64,000 bases of DNA, from assembly GCF_024734405.1 (NCBI RefSeq), contig NZ_CP059556.1, positions 3,286,001 to 3,350,000 of the forward strand, given 5' to 3'. This DNA is from Saccharopolyspora gregorii (lineage in GTDB: Bacteria > Actinomycetota > Actinomycetes > Mycobacteriales > Pseudonocardiaceae). Below are positions 56,558 through 63,998 of the stretch, in pieces (position 1 is the first letter of the stretch; each line of letters starts with the position of its first letter). The position numbers were made by a program, and so were the translations under genes. The notes under the pieces were generated by a model that was given only the letters and a program-made list of their open reading frames with translations, was not told the origin of the DNA and ran no database searches.

Positions 56558-57676
56558 TCACGCCGGTGTCCGCTCGGCGGCGCCCGCGCGGCGCGCCACT
56601 TCTTCGCGGACGGCGGGGATGAGCTCCCGGCCGTAGTCGATGGCGTCGTCCAGCGGGTCGTAGCCGCGGATGAGCAGCGTGGTCACCCCGATGTCCACGT
56701 AGTCGGCGAGCGCCTTCGCGACGGTCTCGGCGGTGCCGACGAGCGCGGTGGAGTTCCCGGCCGCGTTGGTGGCCTGCGAGGTCGGGGTCCACAGCGCCCG
56801 GTCGTGCAGCTCGCCCTTGGCGGCCGCTGCCAGCAGGCGCTGCGAGCCGACGTTGGCGACCTCCGAGTCCTTGCCCAGCGTCTTCGGCCCGGTGAAGGAG
56901 CCGAACCCGCCGCGAGCGGCCCGGATCCGGTCCAGCACGGAGTGCGCGCGCTCCCAGGCGAGTTCCTCGGTGGCGCCGAGGATGGGCCGGAACGACACGC
57001 TGATGCCGGGCACGTCGGTGCGTCCGGCGGCCCGCGCGGCGGCGCGGACGGAGGCGATCTGCTCGGCGGTCTCGGCCAGCGGCTCGCCCCACAGCGCGAA
57101 CACGTCGGCGTGCTTGCCGCCGACCCGGTAGGCCGCCGCGGAGGAACCGCCGAAGTACAGCGGGATCCGGGGCCGCTGCACGGGTTTCACCGCGGTGCTG
57201 AAGTCCTCGATCCGGTAGTTCGGCCCGTCGTGGTCGATCGGCCCGTCCTCGGTCCACGCCCGCTCGAGCACCTCCAGGTACTCGTCGGTGCGCGCGTAGC
57301 GCTGCTCCTTGTCCAGGTGGTCGCCGTCGCGGCGTTGGTCGGCGTCGCTGCCGCCGGAGATGACGTGCACCGCGATCCGCCCGCCGGACAGCGCGTCCAG
57401 CGTGGCGAAGGTCCGCGCGGCCAGCGTGGGTGCCACGAATCCGGGCCGGTGCGCGATGAGCAGCCCGAGCCGGTCGGTGTGCGCGGCGACGTGCGCGGCC
57501 AGCTGGGTGCCGTCCGGGGATCCGGAGCCGTGGCCGATGAGGACCCGGTCGAAGCCGCCGTCCTCGTGGGCGCGGGCGAAGCGGCGCAGGAACGCCGGGT
57601 CCACGGCGGGGCCGCTCGCCGGGTGGATCTCGGAGACGTGCTGGGCGCCGATCATGCCGACGATTTCCACACTCAT
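56558..57676 (-). CDS. ssuD: FMNH2-dependent alkanesulfonate monooxygenase-like enzyme (SsuD family)
   Basis: A 372-residue LLM enzyme of SsuD length. It shows FDRVLIGHGSGSPDGTQLAA, LLIAHRPGFVAPTLAARTFA, HVISGGSDADQRRDGDHLDK, and RIPLYFGGSSAAAYRVGGKH. SsuD releases sulfite from alkanesulfonates using FMNH2 from a separate reductase, which is not encoded here. ATG at 57676 is 85 bp after the ssuB stop. Its place behind ssuCB and a sulfur leader peptide supports sulfur scavenging; dimethylsulfone or related substrates are also possible. Confidence 0.87.
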   Translation of the reverse strand: MSVEIVGMIGAQHVSEIHPASGPAVDPAFLRRFARAHEDGGFDRVLIGHGSGSPDGTQLAAHVAAHTDRLGLLIAHRPGFVAPTLAARTFATLDALSGGRIAVHVISGGSDADQRRDGDHLDKEQRYARTDEYLEVLERAWTEDGPIDHDGPNYRIEDFSTAVKPVQRPRIPLYFGGSSAAAYRVGGKHADVFALWGEPLAETAEQIASVRAAARAAGRTDVPGISVSFRPILGATEELAWERAHSVLDRIRAARGGFGSFTGPKTLGKDSEVANVGSQRLLAAAAKGELHDRALWTPTSQATNAAGNSTALVGTAETVAKALADYVDIGVTTLLIRGYDPLDDAIDYGRELIPAVREEVARRAGAAERTPA

Positions 57677-57760
57677 GGTCAGGCACTTCCTGTCTCGGTT
57701 CCCGGGGCCCGCGGGGCCGGGGTGGAGCGGCGGAGGAGCGCGCCGCGGGGAGGGGGTCGG

Positions 57761-58549
57761 TCAGTGCACGCCGAGCCACGAGAGGAGTTCGGCGCGCTGG
57801 GCGACGAACGCGGGCGCGGCCACGTCGCGCGGGCGGGGGTGCTCGACGAGCTGGTCGTGCACGATGCCGCCGCCGTCGAGCACCAGCACCCGGTCGGCGA
57901 GCAGCAGCGCCTCCTCCACGTCGTGGGTGACGAGCAGGATCGCGCAGCCGTGCCGCTGCCACAGCTCCCCCACCAGCGCCTGCACCTTGATCCGGGTGAG
58001 CGCGTCGAGCGCGGAGAACGGTTCGTCGAGCAGCAGCAGGTCCGGTTCCCGCACCAGGGCGCGGGCCAGCGACGCGCGCTGCGCCTCGCCGCCGGAGAGC
58101 ACCTTCGGCCACTCGTCGACCCGGTGCCCGAGGCCCACCTCCTCCAGCGCCGCCACGGCCTTGGCCCGGTCCGGCCTGCCGCGCAGGCCGAGGACCACGT
58201 TGCGCCACACCCGCTTCCACGGCAGCAGCCGCGGCGCTTGGAAGGCGACGGCGCGCCGCTGGGCGACCCGCACCTCGCCGCTGATCTCGTGGTCGAGGTC
58301 GGCGAGGATGCGCAGCAGGGTGCTCTTGCCGCAGCCGCTGGGGCCGAGCAGAGCGACGAACTGGCCGGGTTCGATGTCCAGGTCCAGGCCGTCGAGCACG
58401 GTGCGGTCGCCGAAGCTCTTGGTGAGCCCGCGCACGGAGGCCGCCGACTCGGCGGGCGCGGTGGCCACCGCGACGCCGGTGGGCTCGGGGGTCACCTGGT
58501 CGGTGTCGGGTGCGGATTCGGTCACGCTCCGCGGAAAGCCGGTCGCCAT
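57761..58549 (-). CDS. ssuB: Sulfonate ABC transporter ATP-binding protein
   Basis: A 262-residue ATPase with Walker A LLGPSGCGKSTLLRIL (~residues 70-85), Q-loop AFQAPRLLPWKRVWRNVVLG, signature LSGGEAQRASLARALV, Walker B LLLLDEPFSALDALT and H-loop VTHDVEEALLLADRVLV. The 'PRLLPW' Q-loop segment is typical of SsuB/TauB. Start ATG at 58549 overlaps ssuC by 28 bp. No periplasmic SsuA is present in this cluster, so the binding protein must be elsewhere. Confidence 0.92.
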   Translation of the reverse strand: MATGFPRSVTESAPDTDQVTPEPTGVAVATAPAESAASVRGLTKSFGDRTVLDGLDLDIEPGQFVALLGPSGCGKSTLLRILADLDHEISGEVRVAQRRAVAFQAPRLLPWKRVWRNVVLGLRGRPDRAKAVAALEEVGLGHRVDEWPKVLSGGEAQRASLARALVREPDLLLLDEPFSALDALTRIKVQALVGELWQRHGCAILLVTHDVEEALLLADRVLVLDGGGIVHDQLVEHPRPRDVAAPAFVAQRAELLSWLGVH

Positions 58550-59391
58550 GCCAGCATGGTCCTTTCGAGAAGTCGGACGAGGAAGTCGGCCACCAGGCCG
58601 AGCAGGGCGTAGAGCACCAGGCACACGACGATCACGTCGGTCTGGAAGAACTCGCGGGCCATGTTCATCTCGTAGCCGATGCCGGCCGTCGCGTTGATCG
58701 TCTCGCCGAACACCAGCGCCAGCCACGCCGAGCCGAGCGAGAACCGCAGCCCCACCAGCGCGTTCGGCATCGCCGCAGGCAGGATCACGTGCCGCACCTG
58801 GGCGAACCAGCCGAGCCCGAGGGTCTTGGCCGCTTCGACCAGCCCGGCGTCCACGTTGCGGATGCCGCCGAAGATGTTCATGTACAGCGGGAAGGTCACC
58901 GCGAGCGCGATGAGCACGATCTTCGGCGTCTCCCCGATCCCGAACCAGATGATCAGCAGCGGGATGAGGCCGATCACCGGCACGGTGCGCAACATCTGCA
59001 TCGGGGCGTCGGCGATGTCCTCCCCGCGCCGGAACAGCCCGGAGAGGGTCGCGAGCACGACGGCGGCGACCAGGCCGAAGACGAGGCCGACCGCGACGCG
59101 CTGCACCGAGGCGAGCACCGCGTCCTGCAACCGGCCCTCCTGCCACATCTCCCAGGCGGTGGCGGCGACCGTGCCCGGGGAGGCGAGCGTGTCGTCGTCG
59201 AGGACACCGGTGGAGCTGAGCACCTGCCACAGCACGATCAGCCCGATCGGGCTGAAGGTCTTGACCAGCCAGCGGGGCAGCCGCTGCTCCCCCTTGGCCC
59301 GATCGGTGCGCACCGTCGTGACGGGTATCGCGCCGGGGCCGGGGCCGGGGCCGGTGTCGGATCGGGCGCTCTCGGGCGCTGGCAAGGTCAT
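58522..59391 (-). CDS. ssuC: Sulfonate ABC transporter permease
   Basis: A 289-residue inner-membrane permease with six helices. A ~40-residue hydrophilic N-terminus precedes FSPIGLIVLWQVLSSTGVLD; the conserved EAA loop is AAKTLGLGWFAQVRHVILPA, followed by MPNALVGLRFSLGSAWLALVF, characteristic of SsuC/TauC. ATG at 59391 has GGAG at 7-nt spacing; GTG at 59397 is also possible. It is the first large gene of the operon; 157 nt upstream lies a 25-codon leader. Confidence 0.92.
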   Translation of the reverse strand: MTLPAPESARSDTGPGPGPGAIPVTTVRTDRAKGEQRLPRWLVKTFSPIGLIVLWQVLSSTGVLDDDTLASPGTVAATAWEMWQEGRLQDAVLASVQRVAVGLVFGLVAAVVLATLSGLFRRGEDIADAPMQMLRTVPVIGLIPLLIIWFGIGETPKIVLIALAVTFPLYMNIFGGIRNVDAGLVEAAKTLGLGWFAQVRHVILPAAMPNALVGLRFSLGSAWLALVFGETINATAGIGYEMNMAREFFQTDVIVVCLVLYALLGLVADFLVRLLERTMLAWRPAFRGA

Positions 59392-59548
59392 CGTCACGCT
59401 CCACTGGCATGCGGGGAGGCGGCACCGGCCGGGTTCGGCGCGGTGCGGCGGAGTTCGAGGGCGCGTCGGCGTCGACGCGGTACCGGGCGCTCCGGTTCGG
59501 GAGCGGCCGTGCGGTGCGGAGTGCCCGGGGCCGGGCGGGAGGAAGGGC

Positions 59549-59626
59549 TCAGGCGCTACAGAGCGCGGAGGACACTCGGGCGAAATCCACGTATCCGCGC
59601 GTGGTGAGCGTCGACGTCCGGGCCAT
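59549..59626 (-). CDS. Putative sulfur-responsive leader peptide, 25 aa
   Basis: The frame ATG...TGA at 59626-59549 encodes MARTSTLTTRG then YVDFARVSSALCSA. This matches the actinobacterial 'putative leader peptide' pattern seen upstream of sulfur and cysteine genes, with LTTR, VDF-x-R and SSALC before the stop. A perfect GCCCGG-GG-CCGGGC hairpin (59523-59536) lies just past the stop, and a second GC hairpin (59462-59479) precedes ssuC. The likely role is translation-coupled attenuation of the ssu operon by ribosome stalling, perhaps at the Cys codon near the end. The ATG has a promoter 6 nt upstream, so it is leaderless. Confidence 0.8.
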   Translation of the reverse strand: MARTSTLTTRGYVDFARVSSALCSA

Positions 59627-59632
59627 GCGATC

Positions 59633-59662
59633 ACGGTAGCCACGCGCCGCGCCCGCTGTAAA
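59633..59662 (-). promoter_or_regulatory. Promoter of the sulfonate operon
   Basis: On the minus strand: -35 TTTACA (59657-59662, 5/6 to TTGACA), 18-nt spacer, -10 TACCGT (59633-59638), then 6 nt to the leader peptide ATG at 59626. The expected transcription start coincides with that ATG. Confidence 0.65.
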
Positions 59663-59795
59663 CCCAACCCGGCACGACAGGATTGACCTCTCGGATGGTG
59701 GGACTCCGCCGGGCAGCCCCCCGCACCGGCGATCGGACGGGCAGGAGAACCCCTAGAAGGCCCGCGGAACGGGCGGGCGGGCCGCGCGGCTCGGA

Positions 59796-59801
59796 TATGA
59801 T
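59796..59801 (+). promoter_or_regulatory. -10 box of the phosphoesterase-PPTase operon
   Basis: TATGAT matches TATAAT at 5 of 6 positions and ends 9 nt before the ATG at 59811. No Shine-Dalgarno is seen, so the mRNA is leaderless or nearly so. Confidence 0.55.
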
Positions 59802-59810
59802 CGCCGCATC

Positions 59811-60650
59811 ATGAGCTCCGGCGAACTGCTGGCCGTCAGCGATCTGCACGTCGCGATGGCCGAGAACAAGGACATCGCGCGCGGGCTGCGGCCCCGCACC
59901 GACGAGGACTGGCTGATCGTCGCGGGCGACGTGGGCGAGCTGTCCGAGGACATCTCCTGGGCGCTGGGCATGCTCGCCGAGCGGTTCGCGAAGGTCATCT
60001 GGGTTCCCGGCAACCACGAGCTGTGGACGCCGAAGCAGGACCCGCTGCAGCTGCGCGGCGAAGCCCGCTACCTGGAACTGGTGCGCCGCTGCCGCGAACT
60101 CGGCGTCGTCACGCCGGAGGACGAGTTCCCGGTGTGGACCGGGCGCGGCGGGCCGGTGACGATCGCGCCGCTGTTCGTGCTCTACGACTACACGTTCCGC
60201 CCCGCCGGGACCTCCACGAAGGAGGAGGCGCTGGCGGTCGCGCACGAGTCGGGCGTGGTGTGCAGCGACGAGTTCCTGCTGCACCCCGATCCGCACCCGA
60301 CCCGCGACGACTGGTGCCGGGCCCGGCTGTCCTACAGCGAGCGCCGGCTCGCCGAGTGCGACCCGGAACTGCCGACGGTGCTGGTGAACCACTACCCGCT
60401 GGTGCGCGAACCCACCGACGTGCTCTGGTACCCGCAGTTCGCGCAGTGGTGCGGCACGGTACACACCGCCGACTGGCACCTGCGGCACCGGGCGGCCGCG
60501 GTCGTCTACGGGCACCTGCACATCCCGCGCACCACCTGGCACGACGGCGTGCGGTTCCAGGAGGTGTCGGTGGGCTACCCGCGCGAGTGGAAGCGGCACG
60601 GGCTGCCGGACGATCCGCTGCGCCTGGTCTTCCCGGAGGAGACGTCGTGA
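59811..60650 (+). CDS. Calcineurin-like metallophosphoesterase
   Basis: A 279-residue phosphoesterase with the full metal set: LLAVSDLHVAM (Asp-x-His), IVAGDVGE (Gly-Asp), VPGNHELW (Gly-Asn-His-Glu), NHYPLVREPTD and VVYGHLHIPRT (Gly-His-x-His). Its gene overlaps the phosphopantetheinyl transferase start (GTGA). This pairing is common in actinomycetes with polyketide or siderophore pathways; one guess is hydrolysis of holo-ACP or of a CoA-related product, but substrate is unknown. The ATG at 59811 follows a -10 box closely. Confidence 0.88.
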   Translation: MSSGELLAVSDLHVAMAENKDIARGLRPRTDEDWLIVAGDVGELSEDISWALGMLAERFAKVIWVPGNHELWTPKQDPLQLRGEARYLELVRRCRELGVVTPEDEFPVWTGRGGPVTIAPLFVLYDYTFRPAGTSTKEEALAVAHESGVVCSDEFLLHPDPHPTRDDWCRARLSYSERRLAECDPELPTVLVNHYPLVREPTDVLWYPQFAQWCGTVHTADWHLRHRAAAVVYGHLHIPRTTWHDGVRFQEVSVGYPREWKRHGLPDDPLRLVFPEETS

Positions 60651-61303
60651 TCGAACGCCTGCTGCCCGGCGAACTCGCCTGGGAGGAGACCCGCACCGAC
60701 CCGCCGGACGCCTGGCTGTTCGACGAGGAGGCGGCGGTCATCGCGCGCGCCGTGGACAAGCGGCGCCGCGAGTTCACCACCGCGCGGCACTGCGCCCGCG
60801 CCGCCCTCGCGAAGATCGGCGTGCCCGCCGCACCGCTGCTGCCCGGCGAGCGGGGCGCACCCGGCTGGCCGGACGGGGTGGTGGGCAGCATGACGCACTG
60901 CGCCGGCTACCGGGCCGCCGTGGTGGGCCTGCGGGAGTCGGTGCTCACCGTCGGCATCGACGCCGAACCGCACGACGCGCTGCCGGACGGGGTGCTCAAC
61001 GCGGTGACGCTGCCGGCCGAACGGCCGCGGATCCAGGCGCTGTCCACTGCGGACCCGTCCGTGCACTGGGACCGGATCCTGTTCAGCGCCAAGGAATCCG
61101 TGTACAAGGCGTGGTTCCCGATCGCGCGGGAGTGGCTGGGGTTCGAGGACGCCGACCTCACCCTCGACCGGGACGGGACGTTCGCCGCGCGGCTGCTGAA
61201 GACCGGGCCGGAGGTGGAGGGCGAGCCGCTCACGTCGTTCTCCGGGCGCTGGCTCGCCGACGACGGCCTCATCATCACCGCCATCGCCCGCCTGCCGCGC
61301 TGA
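60647..61303 (+). CDS. 4'-phosphopantetheinyl transferase (Sfp/EntD type)
   Basis: A 218-residue PPTase. Motifs: VVGSMTHCAGYRAAVVG (P1), LTVGIDAEPHDAL (P2, Mg-binding Asp/Glu), and ILFSAKESVYKAWFPIARE (P3, the WxxKEA-like core). It transfers phosphopantetheine from CoA to carrier proteins of PKS/NRPS or siderophore assembly. The GTG start at 60647 overlaps the phosphoesterase stop by 4 bases, so they are coupled. No carrier protein is in the window, so it serves pathways elsewhere. Confidence 0.92.
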   Translation: MIERLLPGELAWEETRTDPPDAWLFDEEAAVIARAVDKRRREFTTARHCARAALAKIGVPAAPLLPGERGAPGWPDGVVGSMTHCAGYRAAVVGLRESVLTVGIDAEPHDALPDGVLNAVTLPAERPRIQALSTADPSVHWDRILFSAKESVYKAWFPIAREWLGFEDADLTLDRDGTFAARLLKTGPEVEGEPLTSFSGRWLADDGLIITAIARLPR

Positions 61304-61332
61304 TCCCGAGCACCCGCACCCGCTCACCGAAG

Positions 61333-61458
61333 GTGAGTGCCCCACCCGCCCACGCACCACAGTCCAACGGCCCACTCACCTCCCCGAGAGCTACCAGGGT
61401 GGCGGCGGCAGGTGAGTGGTCCGTTGGGCCGACGAGGCTGGGCGAAGGGGTCACTCAC
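61333..61458. repeat. Two 47-nt hairpins of the dispersed family
   Basis: 61333-61379 (arms GTGAGTGCCCCACCCGCCC / AGTCCAACGGCCCACTCAC) and 61412-61458 (arms GTGAGTGGTCCGTTGGGCC / GGGCGAAGGGGTCACTCAC), 9-nt loops. They lie between the convergent PPTase and ltp2 stops. Confidence 0.85.
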
Positions 61459-61480
61459 CTGGGGCGGGGTTTGGGGCGGG

Positions 61481-62650
61481 TCAGGGGGTGGTGAGGACGA
61501 GGCCGCTGGTGGGGACCCCGGTTCCGGCGGTGACGAGGACGTTGGGGACGTCGGCGAGCTGGTTGGCGGCGGTGCCGCGGAGCTGGCGGACCGCCTCGGC
61601 GATGCCGTTCATGCCGTGCACGTACGCCTCGCCGAGCTGCCCGCCGTGGGTGTTGATCGGCAACCGCCCGTCCAGCCCGATGCCGCCGTCGGCGATGAAG
61701 TGCCGCGCCTCGCCGCGCCCGCAGAAGCCGAGTTCTTCGAGCTGCACCAGCACGAACGGCGTGAAGTGGTCGTAGAGCACCGCCATCCGCACGTCCTGCG
61801 GCCCGATCCCGGCCTGCCGCCACAGCTGGCGGGCGACCAGCCCCATCTCCGGGAGCGCGGCGAGCTCGTCCCGGTAGTAGCTGGTCATGGTGAACTGGTC
61901 CGGCCCGCTGCCCTGCGCGGCGGCGGCGACCACGGCGGGCGGGTGCGGCAGGTCCCGGGCCCGTTCGGCGCTGACCACGACGAGCGCCACCCCGCCGTCG
62001 CTCTCCTGGCAGCAGTCCAGCAGGTGCAGCGGTTCGGTGATCCACCGGGACGCCTGGTGCTCGGCGAGGGTGATGGGGCGCCCGTGGAACCAGGCGTTCG
62101 GGTTGGTGGCGGCGTGCGCGCGGTCGACGACCGCGACCCGGCCGAAGTCCTCGCTGGTGGCGCCGTACTCGTGCAGGTAGCGGCGGGCGAACATGGCGAC
62201 CTGCGCACCCGGCGTGCCGAGCCCGACGGGGTAGCTCCAGCCGTTGTCCACCCCGGACGAGGTGGGGGCGGCGGCCGCAGCGGCCTGCACCTGCCCGAAC
62301 CGGTGCCCGGAGCGCTCGTTGAACGCCCGGTAGCACACCACCACGTCCGCGATCCCGGCCGAGACGGCGAGCGCGGCCTGCTGCACGGTGGCGCAGGCGG
62401 CACCGCCGCCGTAGTGCACCCGGCTGAAGAACCGCAGTTCGGGCACGCCCAGTTCGCGCGCCACCGCGATCTCGGTGTTCTCGTCCATCGTGAACGTCAC
62501 CAGACCATCCACATCGGACGGTTCGAGCCCGGCGTCGGTGACCGCGGCGCGGACCGCCTCGGCGGCCAGCTGGAGTTCGCTGCGGCCGGAGTCCTTGGAG
62601 AACTCGGTGGCGCCGATCCCGGCGATGGCGGTCCGTCCCGCGAAGCTCAT
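61481..62650 (-). CDS. ltp2: Ltp2-like SCP2-thiolase fold aldolase
   Basis: A 389-residue lipid-transfer-protein-type thiolase. FAGRTAIAGIGATEFSKDSG begins it, then HYGGGAACATVQQAALAVSA, LYDHFTPFVLVQLEELGFCG and INTHGGQLGEAYVHGMNGIA. In mycobacterial cholesterol breakdown Ltp2 cleaves the 17-hydroxy C3 side-chain CoA ester by a retro-aldol step, working with the DUF35 domain of ChsH2. ATG at 62650 overlaps chsH1 by 4 bases. The order ltp2-chsH1-chsH2 on one strand matches the mycobacterial igr operon. Confidence 0.88.
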   Translation of the reverse strand: MSFAGRTAIAGIGATEFSKDSGRSELQLAAEAVRAAVTDAGLEPSDVDGLVTFTMDENTEIAVARELGVPELRFFSRVHYGGGAACATVQQAALAVSAGIADVVVCYRAFNERSGHRFGQVQAAAAAAPTSSGVDNGWSYPVGLGTPGAQVAMFARRYLHEYGATSEDFGRVAVVDRAHAATNPNAWFHGRPITLAEHQASRWITEPLHLLDCCQESDGGVALVVVSAERARDLPHPPAVVAAAAQGSGPDQFTMTSYYRDELAALPEMGLVARQLWRQAGIGPQDVRMAVLYDHFTPFVLVQLEELGFCGRGEARHFIADGGIGLDGRLPINTHGGQLGEAYVHGMNGIAEAVRQLRGTAANQLADVPNVLVTAGTGVPTSGLVLTTP

Positions 62651-63078
62651 GATGCCCCCTCCGGCAGCGCGACCCGGACGGTGCCGCGCAGGTGTTCGCC
62701 GAGTCCGTTGCGGCCCAGCACCTCCACCTCGAACTCGCCGTCGTCGGCGCGGGACAGCACCTGCCCGAACAGCGCCAAGGTGTCGTGCGCGTAGCAGGGT
62801 GCGCCGAGCCGCACCGACACGCCGCGCACCAGCGCCTCCGGGCCCGCCCAGTCGGTGACGTAGCGCTGCGCGAGCCCGGTGCTGGTGAGGATGTTGACGA
62901 AGATGTCCGCGGATCCCCCGGCCTGCGCCCGGTCGCGGTCGTGGTGCACGTCCTGGAAGTCGCGGGTGGCGAGCGCGCTGCTGACGATGAAGGTCGGCGT
63001 CATCTCGATCCGTACCTCCGGCAGCGACTCCCCCACCCGCACCTCCGGGGCGGTGCGCGTGCGCGGCAACGTGGTCAT
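62647..63078 (-). CDS. chsH1: Steroid side-chain enoyl-CoA hydratase small subunit ChsH1 (MaoC-like)
   Basis: A 143-residue MaoC hotdog protein. PTFIVSSALATRDFQDVHHD, SADIFVNILTSTGLAQRYVT and DWAGPEALVRGVSVRLGAP correspond closely to mycobacterial ChsH1. With ChsH2 it forms the heterotetrameric hydratase acting on 3-oxo-4,17-pregnadiene-20-carboxyl-CoA. A ~15-residue extra N-terminus precedes the conserved start. ATG at 63078 overlaps the chsH2 stop (ATGA), as its own stop overlaps ltp2. Confidence 0.92.
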   Translation of the reverse strand: MTTLPRTRTAPEVRVGESLPEVRIEMTPTFIVSSALATRDFQDVHHDRDRAQAGGSADIFVNILTSTGLAQRYVTDWAGPEALVRGVSVRLGAPCYAHDTLALFGQVLSRADDGEFEVEVLGRNGLGEHLRGTVRVALPEGAS

Positions 63079-63998
63079 GCGGCACCTCCGGCCGGCCGCC
63101 AGAACGGCGTGGTGATCTCCCCTTCGGCCCGGTAGTCCACCTGGACCCGCAGGCCGATCTCGACCCGGTCCGGTTCGACGCCGTGCAGCTCGCCGAGCAT
63201 CCGCACCCCTTCGTCCAGTTCCACCAGCGCGATCACCAGCGGCAGCGTCTTGCCCGGTAGCGGCGGGTGGTGGTGCACCACGTAGCTGTACACCTCGCCG
63301 AGCCCGGCGGCGACCAGGTGCGTCGGCGAGGTGGCGCCGCACTCCGGGCACATCGGGCCCGGCGGGTGGCGCAGCAGGCCGCAACCGCCGCAGCGCTGGA
63401 TCCGGAGCTCCCGCTCGGCGGTGCCGGCCCAGAAGTACGCGGTGTCCCGGCTGATCGCGGGCAGGATCGCCGGCGCCGGTTCCGGTTCGGCCGCCGGAGC
63501 GGCCGGTTCCCCCTGCGGCGGCCGGAACTTCAGCACCCGGAACATCATCTCCGCGACCGGTTCCGCCCCGGAGTACCAGGTGCTGCGGGTGGTGACGAAC
63601 CAGCCGTCGCCGAGGCCGGTCCGCTTGGGGCCGACCACCGATTCGAGCCGGGTGGTGACGCCGATCCGCTCGCCGTGGCGCAGGTACCGGTGGTAGGTCT
63701 GCTCGCTGTTCGTCGCGACCACCGAGGTGAAACCGCGCTCGTCCAGCGCGGTCATCATCGCGTGCAGCGGATCGTCGGTGTCGAAGTCGGGGCGCAGCCC
63801 GGGCATCGTCCACACCTGCGCCATCGCGGGCGGGGCGACGAGTCCACCGTGGACGGAGGCGGTGGCCGCGGATTCGTCGGCGTAGACGGGGTTCTCGTCG
63901 CCCAGCGCCTCCACCCAGTTGTTGATCATCGGTTGGTTCACCGGATCGCGGGCGAGCCGCGGCCCCGACTCCCCCGCCGCCCGGATCCGCTCGGCCAC
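63075..63998 (-). CDS. chsH2: ChsH2: MaoC-like plus DUF35 fusion, at the window edge
   Basis: The 307 codons visible encode a hotdog half (~1-160; MINNWVEALGDENPVYADES, HGGLVAPPAMAQVW) and a DUF35 half (~185-307) with zinc ribbon RCGGCGLLRHPPGPMCPEC and an OB fold. Mycobacterial ChsH2 has this architecture; its DUF35 domain docks Ltp2. GTG at 63998 is two bases from the window edge, so the true start may lie outside. The genes expected next upstream are chsE1, chsE2 and cyp125. Confidence 0.9.
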   Translation of the reverse strand: MAERIRAAGESGPRLARDPVNQPMINNWVEALGDENPVYADESAATASVHGGLVAPPAMAQVWTMPGLRPDFDTDDPLHAMMTALDERGFTSVVATNSEQTYHRYLRHGERIGVTTRLESVVGPKRTGLGDGWFVTTRSTWYSGAEPVAEMMFRVLKFRPPQGEPAAPAAEPEPAPAILPAISRDTAYFWAGTAERELRIQRCGGCGLLRHPPGPMCPECGATSPTHLVAAGLGEVYSYVVHHHPPLPGKTLPLVIALVELDEGVRMLGELHGVEPDRVEIGLRVQVDYRAEGEITTPFWRPAGGAA

